A stretch of 64,000 nt of DNA from NCBI GenBank assembly GCA_000756795.1, contig CCSI01000001.1, forward strand, positions 372,001-436,000. Reading direction: 5' to 3'. This DNA is from Qipengyuania vulgaris (GTDB lineage Bacteria > Pseudomonadota > Alphaproteobacteria > Sphingomonadales > Sphingomonadaceae). The position numbers and the translations under genes were made by a program. A model generated the notes under the pieces. That model was not told the DNA's origin, made no database searches, and was given only the letters and a program-made list of their open reading frames with translations. The first letter of the stretch is position 1, and each line of letters starts with the position of its first letter. This document shows, piece by piece, positions 38,138 through 51,903 of the stretch.

Positions 38138-40087
38138 TCAGTCTGCCGGGTTGTGCCTTTCTACGAAGCCGACCGCTGCCTCGAGCATTTCGAGACGCGT
38201 CTTCGACAGCGACAACCAGTGGTCCTCTCCGTCGAGCGTGACGAGTTCATAAGGCTTGCCAGAGTCCTTCAGCGCATCGGCCATCTTGTGGCTATGCGAA
38301 TAGGGCACAACCGTGTCGTCCCTGCCGTGGATGAGCAGCACCGGCGCGTCGGCTTTTGCGGCAAAGCGGCGCGGGGAAACCTCGTCCCAGCCGTCCTTGG
38401 GGCCAAGCTGGTCGAGCAGCGCGCGCTTGGTGATGCGCTGGCTGCCCGAGGCGCGGAAGTCCTCGTGATACATGGCAGTAATGTCGCTCACCGGAGCCAC
38501 CGCAACGGCGCATTGGTAGAGGCCCTGCTGCAGCGTCACGCCGGCCAGGGCCGCAAATCCGCCATAGCTGGCCCCGACGATACAGGCCCGGCTCGGGTCG
38601 ATAATGCCCTTCTCGGCGAGCGCGGCCATTCCGTCGGAAAGGTCGGTCTGCATCTTGCGGCCCCATTCGCCATAGCCTGCCAGCTTGAAGGCCTGGTTGC
38701 GGTTGGTCGAACCACGGAAGTTGGGCTGGAACACCGCATAGCCTCGCGAGGCGAAGGCCTGCGCCCACCAGTCGAACCCTTCGGTGTCGTGGGTATGCGG
38801 ACCGCCGTGCGGCAGCATGACCAGCGGTAGACCCTTGGCCTCCTTGCCCGGCGGCAAGGTAAGGATACCGTCCATTTCGAGACCATCTGCAGCGGTATAT
38901 GCGAACACCGAAGTTTCGCCCACGAGGTCCGGGGTGAGTGCCTTGCGCTCGTAGGCGATACCTTTGGCCTGCCCGGTCGACAGGTCGACCACGAACCAAG
39001 TGCCGCTGTCCTTGTTGCCGCTCGTGCGCACGAGGACCTTCTTGAAGTCCGGCGTCCAGTCGACCATCCGCATATCGAAATCGGCGAAAGCCGCCCTGAT
39101 GCTGGCTGCGGTCTTGCCGTAGGAGGTATCCTTGAACACCGGGCCCTCTTCGGCATCGAGATATCCGGTCAGATAGCCGGTCGTCTCGTCCCAATAGAGC
39201 CGCTCGACATCGGCGTCGTCGAGGAACGGCTTGGGTTCGCCCCCTGCGAGCGGAATGTCATACCAGCGGGTGATGTTTTCTTCATCGCGTTCGGAATAGA
39301 TGACGCTCGTTCCGTCATAGCCGAGGCCGACCAGGCCTACGCGCCCATTGCGCTGGTTGCCCGAGGCAATGACGTCGTCGGTGCCGGACTTCAATTTCCA
39401 GTCGCCATCGATGTAACTCACGTCGAGCGTCGCAGCGACCTTGCCGTCGGCTCCCACTGCCCAGTCGCGATATTCGTTCTCGCTGGCCGAGTTGGCGACC
39501 TTGCTGACGCGGTTGCTGTGGGTTTCGACCTGGTAGAGGTAGGGGCGGCCGTGCTTCCACGTGTATTCGCGCATGTTGGAGCCGAGCTTTTCCAGCTCGA
39601 TCGCCCCGAAATAGGCCACGTAGCGGCCGTCGACGAAGCGAACGCCGTAATTACCGTTGATGGAATTTACGAGATTGCGCTTATTGGCGAAGACGGTCTC
39701 GACCTCTCCGTCGTAGGTCACCGGAATGATGCGGGCGACGGAAAACTCGGCCTTGTCGGTGGTAAAGCCCCAGAGCTTTTCGGTCTGGCTGGTGATGTAA
39801 AGCAGCTGGTCGTCACCAATCCAGTCGAACCCTCGCACCTTGGCGTCGCCCACCGCCACGCGGCGCATGAGCTGCATGTCCGGGCCAACGACGACAATCT
39901 GCCGCATGCCGCCGCTGGTCATCAGCACGGCGATATTGTTGCCGCTCGGCGAAATGGCCGCGTCCTCGACGTCGGGTAGTTCGCCATATGCCGACAGAGG
40001 CACAGGCTCCTTGGCGCTAAGCGACTGGCCCGAAATTGCGAAAGACGCGGCAGCGAATACTGCCAGGCAGTGACGGAAAAATTTCAT
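38138..40087 (-). CDS. Exported S9 family peptidase (prolyl oligopeptidase / acylaminoacyl-peptidase type)
   Basis: A 649-residue protein with a signal peptide, an N-terminal beta-propeller (about 40-390) that screens substrates, and a C-terminal alpha/beta-hydrolase. The catalytic triad is visible: Ser in GASYGGFAAL, Asp in LLIHGRDDTVVP and His in DGEDHWLS; the oxyanion loop HGGPHTHD precedes the Ser. It should cleave short peptides in the periplasm. The ATG at 40087 sits at the signal peptide; longer in-frame starts add non-conserved sequence. Divergent from smpB. Confidence 0.92.
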   Translation of the reverse strand: MKFFRHCLAVFAAASFAISGQSLSAKEPVPLSAYGELPDVEDAAISPSGNNIAVLMTSGGMRQIVVVGPDMQLMRRVAVGDAKVRGFDWIGDDQLLYITSQTEKLWGFTTDKAEFSVARIIPVTYDGEVETVFANKRNLVNSINGNYGVRFVDGRYVAYFGAIELEKLGSNMREYTWKHGRPYLYQVETHSNRVSKVANSASENEYRDWAVGADGKVAATLDVSYIDGDWKLKSGTDDVIASGNQRNGRVGLVGLGYDGTSVIYSERDEENITRWYDIPLAGGEPKPFLDDADVERLYWDETTGYLTGYLDAEEGPVFKDTSYGKTAASIRAAFADFDMRMVDWTPDFKKVLVRTSGNKDSGTWFVVDLSTGQAKGIAYERKALTPDLVGETSVFAYTAADGLEMDGILTLPPGKEAKGLPLVMLPHGGPHTHDTEGFDWWAQAFASRGYAVFQPNFRGSTNRNQAFKLAGYGEWGRKMQTDLSDGMAALAEKGIIDPSRACIVGASYGGFAALAGVTLQQGLYQCAVAVAPVSDITAMYHEDFRASGSQRITKRALLDQLGPKDGWDEVSPRRFAAKADAPVLLIHGRDDTVVPYSHSHKMADALKDSGKPYELVTLDGEDHWLSLSKTRLEMLEAAVGFVERHNPAD

Positions 40088-40196
40088 GCGACCCCCAAAT
40101 AGATGCGCGTCTTTCGCACGGCATGACTTACCGAAGCAATAACATGGGGCAGGGGGCTTGGCCTTTTCCACGATTGCGCCTAGATGCGCGCACCCT

Positions 40197-40679
40197 ATGG
40201 CACGTCCCAAGCCCGCCACTTTCGACAAGCAGAAAACCGTCGCCGACAACCGGCGTGTGCGGTTCGATTATCATGTCGAGGAGACCTTCGAGGCCGGGCT
40301 TGCGTTGCAGGGCACCGAGGTAAAGGCGCTGCGTGCGGGCGAGGCGAGCATCAAGGAAAGCTATGCCGAGGTGCGCGACGGGCAGGTCTGGCTCATCAAT
40401 GCCAACATCCCCGAATATTCGCACGGCAACCGCCTGAATCACGAGCCGCGCCGTCCGCGCAAGCTGCTGCTGCACACCCGCGAAATCGAAAAACTGTTCG
40501 GCGCGGTCGAGCGCAAGGGCATGGCGCTGGTCCCGCTGTCGATCTATTTCAACTCGACCGGCCGCGCGAAGGTGGAACTGGCTCTGGCAAAGGGCAAGCA
40601 GGCGCATGACAAGCGCCAGACCATCAAGGAACGCGACTGGAAGCGCGACAAGGCCCGGCTGATGCGCGAAAAGGGATAA
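40197..40679 (+). CDS. smpB: SsrA-binding protein SmpB
   Basis: A 160-residue partner of tmRNA in ribosome rescue. The oligonucleotide-binding barrel ([39 protein letters not shown]) and the basic C-terminal tail that probes the mRNA channel ([18 protein letters not shown]) are intact. The ATG at 40197 gives the conventional MARPKP start. It heads a probable unit with the DUF2062 and cckA genes. The tmRNA gene itself was not found here. Confidence 0.96.
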   Translation: MARPKPATFDKQKTVADNRRVRFDYHVEETFEAGLALQGTEVKALRAGEASIKESYAEVRDGQVWLINANIPEYSHGNRLNHEPRRPRKLLLHTREIEKLFGAVERKGMALVPLSIYFNSTGRAKVELALAKGKQAHDKRQTIKERDWKRDKARLMREKG

Positions 40680-40803
40680 ATTCTCCCGTTCACCCCTTTT
40701 GCAAGTCCCATGTGCTAACCACATCGATAATCATGCCGGTTTCATCGCCTTTTCATTGCTCTCGCCCCTTGCGCCACGCCACCTTGCGGCGCATGGCAGG
40801 AGC

Positions 40804-41394
40804 ATGGGCGTGAGCGGCTTGAAATCGAAGACTTTCCTTGCGGATTTCCTCCGCAAGCACATGCCCACGCGCGAGGAGATGGCGAAGAACCGTTTCCTCA
40901 AGCCCATTGCGCACCGCTTCCTCAGCCCCGAACTCTGGCGCTTCACCCGCCGCAGCGTGCCGCGCGGTGTCGCACTTGGCCTGTTCGCGGCATTCATCGT
41001 GCCATTGGGCCAAATTTTTCTCGCCGCCTTCATGGCATTGCCTGCAAGGGCGAACGTGCCGCTGGCAGCGCTCGTGACCTTTGTGACCAATCCCTTCACG
41101 CTGCCGTTCTGGCTGCTGTTCGCCAACCAGACGGGCAAGTTCGTGCTTAATATCGATGCCGCAGTAGGAGGCGGGGCAGGGCAGTTGGCCGAGGATAGCG
41201 GCGCGCTCGCGCGCTGGCTCGAGGTTGGCGGTGTGACTGCCTTTGGTTTCCTTGTCCTTGCCATTGTCACGGCCGCTGTCGGCTACCTTCTTGCAGGGTT
41301 CATCTGGCGTTTCGTCGTAGCCCGCAAGCGCGCCCGGCGGCTGCGCCACATGGAGTCGCGACTGGACGAGCGGCTCGAAAAGGGCGCTGAATGA
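40804..41394 (+). CDS. DUF2062 membrane protein
   Basis: A 196-residue protein with three membrane segments and a basic N-terminus (RKHMPTREEMAKNRFLKP, typical of DUF2062). The core block PRGVALGLFAAFIVPLGQ and VTNPFTLPFWLLFANQTG are family hallmarks. The ATG at 40804 follows AGGAG. Its stop overlaps the start of cckA by 4 bases (ATGA), so the two are translationally coupled. The role is unknown. Confidence 0.9.
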   Translation: MGVSGLKSKTFLADFLRKHMPTREEMAKNRFLKPIAHRFLSPELWRFTRRSVPRGVALGLFAAFIVPLGQIFLAAFMALPARANVPLAALVTFVTNPFTLPFWLLFANQTGKFVLNIDAAVGGGAGQLAEDSGALARWLEVGGVTAFGFLVLAIVTAAVGYLLAGFIWRFVVARKRARRLRHMESRLDERLEKGAE

Positions 41395-43874
41395 GCTTCT
41401 CGGCGGAAGAAGACGTCGAAGGCCTCCCGCCCGTCCCGCTCCTGCTCGGCATTCTGCTGGCCTTTGCCGTATCGGTCGGTCTCGTCTGGCTGGCCGCCGG
41501 AACCTCGCTCGCGGCCGCGGCCTATGGCGGCTCGCTCATCGCGGTTGTGCTCGCACTCTTGCTTTCTGCACGCATGCGTAGCAAGCCGGTCGAAGAAGGC
41601 GTCGGCCAGCCCGACTGGTCCGTTACTGCCGCCGCCATCCAGAACCGCCGCCGCGGCGTGGCCGTGGTCGACCGCGCCAATCGCCTGACCTGCGCCAATT
41701 CGACTTACGAGAAATGGTTCAAGGCCGACACCGCGCCGCACGAAATTCCCTTCTCCGACGAAGCGAAGCAGAAGATTGCCGACGCCTCGCGGCAAGCATG
41801 GCGCGAAGGTTCGGCGGAGTGTACCGACCTGCCGCTGTCGATGGGCGAGAACGTCTACAGCCTCGTCATCCAGCGAGTGGGGCGAGGCGAGGACTATCTC
41901 GTCTGGCGCTTCGGCGAAATCGTCCGCCAGCGAACGCATGACGGGATGGCTGAACGTATCGCAGGGCCGCTCGGCACGATCATGTCGCGTTCGGGCATCG
42001 AACTAGCCCTCGTAACACCCGACGGGATCGTGCAGGTGGCCACACCCGGACTTTCGGAGCGGGCTACCGGTGCGAAGGACGCGACACTGGCCGGGCAGGA
42101 ATTCGTCCAGCTTCTGCGTTCCGATGACCGCGACCGTATTTTCTTCGCGCGCGAGGGCCAGCAAGGCTCGCCGCAGACGCTGGTCCATGTTCCGCTAGAC
42201 CCGCCGCCTGCCAAGCCAGGCGAGCCTCAGGAAGCCGCGCCCGCGCTCATGCTGCTGGTCGATAGCACGGTCGGCATCGGCGGTGGCTGGCAGGGAAGCG
42301 GCAAGGCGGCCATCCCGCAGCTCGAGGCGTTGCTCTCGGCACTCCCGCTCGGCCTTGCTCTGACCGACCGCGATGGTCGCTTCCTCTTCGCCAACAAGGC
42401 ATTCCTGCGCGCAGTCGAGCGCGAGGATATGGGGTTGCCGCAATTCCCCTCCGACCTCGTCGTGCGCGAGGACAAGGCAGCGATGGCGGACACCGTGCGC
42501 CGCTTCGCCAAGGGCGCGACCGCCAGCGGCGACATGGCCGTGCGCCTTGCCAACGACAAGGAAGAGCCGGTTTCCATCGGCCTCGCCGGTGTGCGCGGGC
42601 TGGGTGATGCGGCGGTGCTGCTTTCCATCAGCGATTCCACGGAAGAGAAACGCCTGCGCCGCCAGGTCGCGCAGGCGACCAAGATGCAGGCCGTCGGCCA
42701 GCTCGCAGGCGGTGTCGCGCATGACTTCAACAACGTGCTGACCGCGATCATCGGCTATTGCGATCTCATGCTGCTACGCCACACGCCGGGCGACAGCGAC
42801 TATGATGACATTCAGCAAATCAAGGCGAACTCGAACCGCGCCGCCTCACTGACCCGCCAGCTGCTCGCCTTCTCGCGCCAGCAGACCTTGCGGCCGGTCG
42901 TGCTGCAGATGCCCGACGTGGTGAGCGAGGTCAGCCAGCTTCTGAAACGCCTGATGGGCGACAAGATCGAATTCTCCGTCCGCCATGACCGCGAACTCGG
43001 CCCGGTGCGCGCCGACCCGCAGCAGCTCGAGCAGGTCATCATCAACCTTGCCGTGAACGCGCGCGATGCGATGCAGAGCCACGCGGCCAAGCTCGGCAAG
43101 CAGGACTGGAAAGGGCGCCTGACGCTGGCGACCCGCCGCGTCTCGGCACGCGACGTGCGCAAGATGGGCATCGATATCATGCCCGCTGACGACTACACCG
43201 TGCTCATCGTGCAGGACACGGGCGGCGGCATCCCACAGGACAACATCAACAAGATTTTCGAGCCCTTCTTCACGACCAAGGAGCAGGGCAAGGGCACTGG
43301 CCTCGGCCTTTCGACGGTCTATGGTATCGTGAAGCAGTCGAACGGCTTCATCTTCGCCGACAATGTCACCGACGCCAGCGGCGAGGCGGCAGGCGCGCGC
43401 TTCACCATGTACCTGCCGGTCCACAAGGGCGAAATCCCTGCCTCCATGCGCGGCGAGGAGCCCGAAGAAGCCAAGGCCAGCGAATGGTCGGGCGGCGGCA
43501 AGCTGCTGCTGGTGGAGGACGAGGATATGGTCCGCGCCGTTGCCGAACGCGCGCTGGTCCGCGCAGGCTACACAGTCACTACCGCGCGCGATGGCGAGGA
43601 AGGCCTCGCGCAGGTCGCCAATGGCGATATCGAATTCGACCTCATCGTGTCCGACGTCGTCATGCCCGCGATGGACGGCCCGGCAATGGCGCGCGCCGTG
43701 CGCAAGGTAAAACCGAAGATTCCGATACTTTTCATGTCGGGTTATGCCGAAGAGCAGTTGCGTAACGACATCGATATCGACAACATGCACTTCATACCCA
43801 AGCCCTTCAGCGTCCAGCAAATTAATGCGAAGGTGTCCGAAGTCTTGGGGGAACAGGCCAAGGTCGACGCCTGA
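41391..43874 (+). CDS. cckA: Hybrid histidine kinase CckA (cell-cycle regulator)
   Basis: An 827-residue membrane kinase: two N-terminal spans (about 10-60), PAS-like sensor segments, then a HisKA domain with phospho-acceptor H444 ([11 protein letters not shown]). A HATPase domain ([28 protein letters not shown]) and a C-terminal receiver with D755 ([11 protein letters not shown]) and its Lys (FIPKPF) follow. HDFNNxLTAI plus a receiver and no other output is the CckA arrangement. In alphaproteobacteria CckA phosphorylates ChpT, which passes phosphate to CtrA and CpdR; those genes are not in this window. Coupled to the DUF2062 gene. Confidence 0.95.
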   Translation: MSFSAEEDVEGLPPVPLLLGILLAFAVSVGLVWLAAGTSLAAAAYGGSLIAVVLALLLSARMRSKPVEEGVGQPDWSVTAAAIQNRRRGVAVVDRANRLTCANSTYEKWFKADTAPHEIPFSDEAKQKIADASRQAWREGSAECTDLPLSMGENVYSLVIQRVGRGEDYLVWRFGEIVRQRTHDGMAERIAGPLGTIMSRSGIELALVTPDGIVQVATPGLSERATGAKDATLAGQEFVQLLRSDDRDRIFFAREGQQGSPQTLVHVPLDPPPAKPGEPQEAAPALMLLVDSTVGIGGGWQGSGKAAIPQLEALLSALPLGLALTDRDGRFLFANKAFLRAVEREDMGLPQFPSDLVVREDKAAMADTVRRFAKGATASGDMAVRLANDKEEPVSIGLAGVRGLGDAAVLLSISDSTEEKRLRRQVAQATKMQAVGQLAGGVAHDFNNVLTAIIGYCDLMLLRHTPGDSDYDDIQQIKANSNRAASLTRQLLAFSRQQTLRPVVLQMPDVVSEVSQLLKRLMGDKIEFSVRHDRELGPVRADPQQLEQVIINLAVNARDAMQSHAAKLGKQDWKGRLTLATRRVSARDVRKMGIDIMPADDYTVLIVQDTGGGIPQDNINKIFEPFFTTKEQGKGTGLGLSTVYGIVKQSNGFIFADNVTDASGEAAGARFTMYLPVHKGEIPASMRGEEPEEAKASEWSGGGKLLLVEDEDMVRAVAERALVRAGYTVTTARDGEEGLAQVANGDIEFDLIVSDVVMPAMDGPAMARAVRKVKPKIPILFMSGYAEEQLRNDIDIDNMHFIPKPFSVQQINAKVSEVLGEQAKVDA

Positions 43875-43915
43875 CTTCGTTGCGCGACCTTCGCCTCGAC
43901 ACGAGGGGAGCAGCA

Positions 43916-45415
43916 ATGACGGGTCGTTTCATTCCGGGTCTGGTAGTCACCACAGTTCTGGCAGCCATGCCGCTAGCCGCGCAGACGGAAGCAGAGGCGC
44001 TCGCAGACCCGGATGCCACCGCGCAGGGCGACGTTTCGGTCACCATCTACAATGGCGGCGAATCGCTGGTGCAGGACATTCGCCAGCTCAACATTGCCAA
44101 TGGACGCAGCCGCATCGAATTCCCCGATGTCTCGGCGCGCATCAAGCCAGAGACGTTGAGTTTCGCCGCCGATGGCGCGGCCATTGTCGAGCAGAATTTC
44201 GACTTCGACCTGCTCACGCCGACCAAGCTGATGGAAAAGGCAATCGGCCAGACCATCACCCTCATCCGCACCAATCCCGCGACTGGTGCCGAAACGCGCG
44301 AGCGGGCCACGGTGCTCTCGACCGCAGGGGGCGTGGTCGTCAAAATCGGCGACCGCATCGAAGTGTTGCGCGACGATGGCCTTCCCGTGCGCGCCATTTT
44401 CGACCGTGTCCCGCCTAATTTGCGCGCGCGTCCAACGCTCTCGGTCATGGTCGATTCGACGCGGGCAGGGCGCCGCCCCGCCTCCATTCGCTACCTCACC
44501 GATGGGCTGGGCTGGGATGCCGACTATGTCGCGCTGTTCGACGAGGGCAACAGCCTCATCGACATGCAGGGCTGGGTAACGCTGACGAACACCACCGGCA
44601 CCACCTTCCACGATGCCGACTTGCTGCTCGTCGCGGGCGACCCGACGCGGGAGCGAGACCGCCGCCGCGCCCGCCGAACAATGGTCCGTCCCGGCACGGA
44701 AACCGCCAATCGCGAGCGGCTGGCCGATTTCTACCTTTATCCCATCGAAGGCCGCACCACGATCGCCAACCAGCAGACCAAGCAGGTGAGCTTTCTGGAC
44801 GTGCAGGGCGTGCCGGCCAACCGTCGCTACACGAGCTATATTGATTGGCTCGCGCGCGACCCGAGCCCGGTCGCAGTCAATACCTCCATCCGCTTCAGTA
44901 CCTCGCGCGAGCAGGGGCTGGGCGATGCTCTGCCCGCAGGCACCGTGCGCTTTTACCAGCGCGACAGCCAGGGCTCGCCGCAGTTCATCGGCGAATCGAG
45001 CATCCGCCACACGCCGATGGGGAGCCAGCTCAGCCTGACCACGGGCGACGCCTTCGATGTCTACACGCAGGCCGAGGTCGAAAGCCGCGAGGAAATCTCC
45101 AAGGGCGAATTCGAGCGCTCCTACCGCAAGCGCGTCCTCGTCGATGGGGAGGTCGTGCGCGAGGAGGATATCGAGGTCGAGGTGAAATATTACCGCACGA
45201 CCATGCGCTACACCTTCTTCAACGCCAAGCCGATGCCGGTCGATGTCGAGCTGTTCCAGCGCGGGCTGCAGCCCAATTGGTGGAGCCGCGACTACCGCGT
45301 GGTTTCGGAGGATGTCGAGGGCGAGCAGCACAGCATCGGCACTCGCAAGTGGACCGTGCGCGTGCCCGCCAATGACGAGCGGGTAATGCGAGTGACTTAC
45401 GAAACGCGCTACTGA
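43916..45415 (+). CDS. Exported DUF4139 protein (first of a tandem pair)
   Basis: A 499-residue protein with a signal peptide (AMPLAAQ cleavage). The DUF4139 fold follows: VSVTIYNGGESLVQD early, then ADYVALFDEGNSLIDMQGWVTLTN, an extended beta-rich region, and a C-terminal block (EVKYYRTTMRYTFFNAKPMPVDVELFQRG). Such proteins are secreted or periplasmic and of unknown function. The ATG at 43916 has GAGGGGAG upstream. It is 17 bases ahead of its paralogue and likely in one operon. Confidence 0.9.
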   Translation: MTGRFIPGLVVTTVLAAMPLAAQTEAEALADPDATAQGDVSVTIYNGGESLVQDIRQLNIANGRSRIEFPDVSARIKPETLSFAADGAAIVEQNFDFDLLTPTKLMEKAIGQTITLIRTNPATGAETRERATVLSTAGGVVVKIGDRIEVLRDDGLPVRAIFDRVPPNLRARPTLSVMVDSTRAGRRPASIRYLTDGLGWDADYVALFDEGNSLIDMQGWVTLTNTTGTTFHDADLLLVAGDPTRERDRRRARRTMVRPGTETANRERLADFYLYPIEGRTTIANQQTKQVSFLDVQGVPANRRYTSYIDWLARDPSPVAVNTSIRFSTSREQGLGDALPAGTVRFYQRDSQGSPQFIGESSIRHTPMGSQLSLTTGDAFDVYTQAEVESREEISKGEFERSYRKRVLVDGEVVREEDIEVEVKYYRTTMRYTFFNAKPMPVDVELFQRGLQPNWWSRDYRVVSEDVEGEQHSIGTRKWTVRVPANDERVMRVTYETRY

Positions 45416-45432
45416 GCGGGAGGGTAAGCGCC

Positions 45433-47091
45433 ATGCGCCTCTCGCTCCCATATGCCGCGGCCCTGACCTGCGCGCTGGCCATGCCTGCTACCGCGCAGGA
45501 AGAGAACCGCGCGCGCATTTTCGCCTCTGCGCCCAGCCATCACGCCGTCACCGTCTATCGCGACCCCGAGCGCGAGGAGGAAGAGCGGATGCGTCGCAGC
45601 TGGCCGCAAGGTTTCGCGATGATAAGCGAGACGCGCACGGTCACTCTCCCGCCCGGCCAGTCGACCATCCTCTTCGAAGGCGTGGCAGAGGGCATGGTTG
45701 CCGTCAGCGCCATCGTCACCGGACTTCCGGGCGGCACAATCGAGAAGAACCGCAACGCCGACCTCCTGTCTCCTGCCGCGCTGGTCGACCGCACGCTCGG
45801 CAACCGCGTCACCATCACGCGCACCAATCCCGGCACGGGCGAGGCGAGCAGCGAGGAGGCTATCGTCCGCACTCGCGCCGACGGGGGCCTCGTTTTGGAG
45901 ACTCAAAGCGGGTTCGAGGCGGTCCGGTGTTCGGGACTTCCGGAGAAGCTCACCTTCGAGAGTGTCCCACGCGAACTCTCCGCCAATCCCATCTTCAACA
46001 TTGACACCTTCAGCGAGACCGGCGGCACTTACGAGGTTACGCTTACCTACCTCTCATGGGGCTTCGACTGGGAGGCCAACTACGTCGCCTACCTCGGCGA
46101 CGGGAAGGCGGATGGCACGTTCGACATGCAGCTGATGAGCTGGCTCACCGTGCTCAACGACAACGGCCAGTCTCTTCCCGATGCGGAATTGATGGTGGTT
46201 GCCGGCGAATTGGTGGTCGAAAGCGATTTCGAAGACCTCGCCGATGCGCCAACTGCCCGTCCGCTCCGCCTCAATTGCTATCCGCTAGGTTCCACCTCCA
46301 CGGGCTCGCCGGTACCTTTCTATGGCCCTTACCCGCCACCGCCTCCGGCAATGATGGACTCGGCGATGCCAATTGTGGTGACCGGCTCGCGCGCACGGCA
46401 GCAGGCGCTCGAACTTGCCAGCCCGGTGACCGTCCTTTCGGCAGAAGCCATGGCGCGGGAGGAGGCGCTTGGCGACCTCAAGCTCTATCGCGTTCCGCGG
46501 GCCGTCACGGTTGCCGCCAAGGGCATGAAGCAGGTCGCTTTCCTCTCGCGCGAAGCGGTCCGCACGCGCTGGATTTACGAGGCGCAATGCGATCCGGGCG
46601 ATGGTTTCGACGACATCGAAGAGCTCTCCGATATGGAGGAGACGCAAATCAAGCTGGTGACCGAAAATACCGAGGAATTTGGCCTTGGTGCCTCACTGCC
46701 CATGGGTAACCTCACCGTCTATGAAGACACGAGCGTCGGCCCCCAGCTGGTCTCCGAACTGAGCTTGCGCGATTATCCCTATGGCCAGGATGTCGAGCTC
46801 ACCATCGGCGAGAGCACACATGTCTTTGCCGAATGCGCGCATATCGAGAACGAAGACGCTTATGACCGCGGTCGTCGCTGGTCGAAGATGCGCGTGCTGC
46901 TAAGCAATGCCAATGATGCACCGGTACGCGTGCGGCTGATGATGGGCTATCCCGACGAATGGGAAATCCGCTATCCCCGCCGCAAGCCGCAAATCAAAGA
47001 TGGCGAAATGGTCATCGAGGTGGAAGTCCCCGCCAACGGCACCTTCGACCGCACTTACCGCGTGCGCCCGACCAAGGCCTCCCTGCGCTGA
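45433..47091 (+). CDS. Exported DUF4139 paralogue with an inserted TonB-receptor-plug-like segment
   Basis: A 552-residue protein with a signal peptide (ALAMPATAQ), colinear with the preceding gene product over both ends (WEANYVAYLGDGKADGTFDMQ; RVRLMMGYPDEWEIRYPRR). Residues about 295-348 differ: a Pro-rich stretch (YGPYPPPPPAMM), then IVVTGSR (from residue 314), ASPVTVLSAEAM and REEALGD. That string closely matches the plug-domain opening of sphingomonad TonB-dependent receptors. No barrel follows, so it is not a receptor. The insertion lies in the DUF4139 core between segments matching the paralogue. Confidence 0.87.
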   Translation: MRLSLPYAAALTCALAMPATAQEENRARIFASAPSHHAVTVYRDPEREEEERMRRSWPQGFAMISETRTVTLPPGQSTILFEGVAEGMVAVSAIVTGLPGGTIEKNRNADLLSPAALVDRTLGNRVTITRTNPGTGEASSEEAIVRTRADGGLVLETQSGFEAVRCSGLPEKLTFESVPRELSANPIFNIDTFSETGGTYEVTLTYLSWGFDWEANYVAYLGDGKADGTFDMQLMSWLTVLNDNGQSLPDAELMVVAGELVVESDFEDLADAPTARPLRLNCYPLGSTSTGSPVPFYGPYPPPPPAMMDSAMPIVVTGSRARQQALELASPVTVLSAEAMAREEALGDLKLYRVPRAVTVAAKGMKQVAFLSREAVRTRWIYEAQCDPGDGFDDIEELSDMEETQIKLVTENTEEFGLGASLPMGNLTVYEDTSVGPQLVSELSLRDYPYGQDVELTIGESTHVFAECAHIENEDAYDRGRRWSKMRVLLSNANDAPVRVRLMMGYPDEWEIRYPRRKPQIKDGEMVIEVEVPANGTFDRTYRVRPTKASLR

Positions 47092-47118
47092 TTTTCGACC
47101 CTGTTGGAAAAAAATTCT

Positions 47119-47133
47119 GTTCCACTCTTGTTC
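47119..47133. promoter_or_regulatory. SOS (LexA) box upstream of recA
   Basis: GTTCCACTCTTGTTC is an exact GTTC-N7-GTTC, the alphaproteobacterial LexA operator, 78 bases upstream of the recA start. It should couple recA to DNA damage along with uvrA, which carries the same element in the opposite orientation. Confidence 0.88.
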
Positions 47134-47211
47134 TTATGGAACAAAGTGGGTACATGACGTTCCAGTTGAAGAGTCGATAGCGGCTCTGGATATTGCAAAG
47201 GGGAATATGTC

Positions 47212-48273
<1,062 letters not shown>

Positions 48274-48365
48274 TCACATCGCTTCAAGCGGGAGCGCGAG
48301 GCAGCACCCATTCCCCGCCGCCTCGCCGCCAGCCGGACTGTCCCCCGGCGCTCCCGGAAACACGG

Positions 48366-48412
48366 AAAGCCGGTGCGCGCGCTCTCTCCCATTGCCGCCG
48401 CACCGGCTTTTC
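48366..48412 (+). terminator. Terminator downstream of recA
   Basis: A 12-bp stem AAAGCCGGTGCG / CGCACCGGCTTT (48366-48377, 48399-48410) with a 21-base loop, ending in a T run. It separates recA from the glutathione transferase gene. Confidence 0.8.
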
Positions 48413-48496
48413 GCGTGTGTGATCGGGATGGAAGATTGAGGGTGGCGCTCCGCTCTCCGCCTGCCTAGGCAGGGGCAAATTTTTCGGAGAGAGCGC

Positions 48497-49123
48497 ATGA
48501 CCATCACCGTCCACCACCTCAACAACAGCCGTTCGCAGCGCATCCTCTGGCTGCTGGAGGAACTGGGCGCGGATTACGACATCGTCTCCTACCAGCGCGA
48601 CGCTACTACAAACCTTGCGCCGTCCGAACTCAAGAATGCCCACCCGCTCGGCAAGTCGCCAGTCATCGAGGACAATGGTCGCCTCATCAGCGAAAGCGGA
48701 GCCATCATCGAATACCTCTGCGAACGCCATGGCGGCGAGAGCTGGCTCCCGGCCCGCAGCAGCGATGCCTGGATTGACCATCTCGAATGGATGCAATTCG
48801 GCGAGAGCTCTTTCTTCGTACCCGTAATGCTGAAGATCTATGCCGGTCGCCTTGGCGATGCCGCTGCCCCGCTGATGCCACGCGTCGACGAACAGCTCGC
48901 AGCCCACATCGCCTATGCGGAGGAGAAAATTTCCGAAAACCTGCACTTCGTCGGCAACGACTGGAGCGCGGCCGACGTGATGATGAGTTTTCCCGCCGAA
49001 ATCGCCGTCATGCAGGGCTATGGCGAGAAGGCTCCCAAGCTCGCCCGCTTCGTCGAGGCTATCCACGCGCGGCCAGCTTGGCAGCGCGCGCGAGAGAAGG
49101 GCGGGGCCTACTTCATCTGGTAG
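48497..49123 (+). CDS. Glutathione S-transferase family protein
   Basis: A 208-residue cytoplasmic protein. The N-terminal thioredoxin-like domain has the active-site Ser/Arg region HHLNNSRSQRILWLLEEL, the cis-Pro loop GKSPVIEDNG and the glutathione gamma-Glu site LISESGAIIEYL. The C-terminal all-helical domain has WSAADVMMSFP. The Asn-Ser-Arg-Ser opening is that of the beta/theta-like bacterial GSTs. Substrate unknown. AGAG precedes the ATG. Transcribed with alaS behind it, though separated by 69 bases. Confidence 0.93.
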   Translation: MTITVHHLNNSRSQRILWLLEELGADYDIVSYQRDATTNLAPSELKNAHPLGKSPVIEDNGRLISESGAIIEYLCERHGGESWLPARSSDAWIDHLEWMQFGESSFFVPVMLKIYAGRLGDAAAPLMPRVDEQLAAHIAYAEEKISENLHFVGNDWSAADVMMSFPAEIAVMQGYGEKAPKLARFVEAIHARPAWQRAREKGGAYFIW

Positions 49124-49192
49124 GCATCGGCTCGCGGATTGCGGCCCTTTTGCGGCTTGTCCCGGGGGCCACGATTGCCTAATTGCGCCCGC

Positions 49193-51845
<2,653 letters not shown>

Positions 51846-51856
<11 letters not shown>

Positions 51857-51878
51857 CCCGCGCTAAGCCGGTCAGGCG
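51846..51878 (-). terminator. Terminator for the minus-strand small gene, overlapping the alaS 3' end
   Basis: The stem CGCCTGAC / GTCAGGCG (51850-51857, 51871-51878) on the minus strand is followed by TTTTCTTTTG. It begins 25 bases past the stop of the 59-residue gene. It overlaps the alaS stop codon, so it may serve both strands. Confidence 0.75.
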
Positions 51879-51903
51879 CTGTTTCTCCTCTTTCGGGAGA
51901 TAA

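Noticed and set aside
43973-45451. 492-residue open frame on the minus strand
   Set aside because: It is opposite the first DUF4139 gene and shows no recognisable motif or ribosome-binding site.
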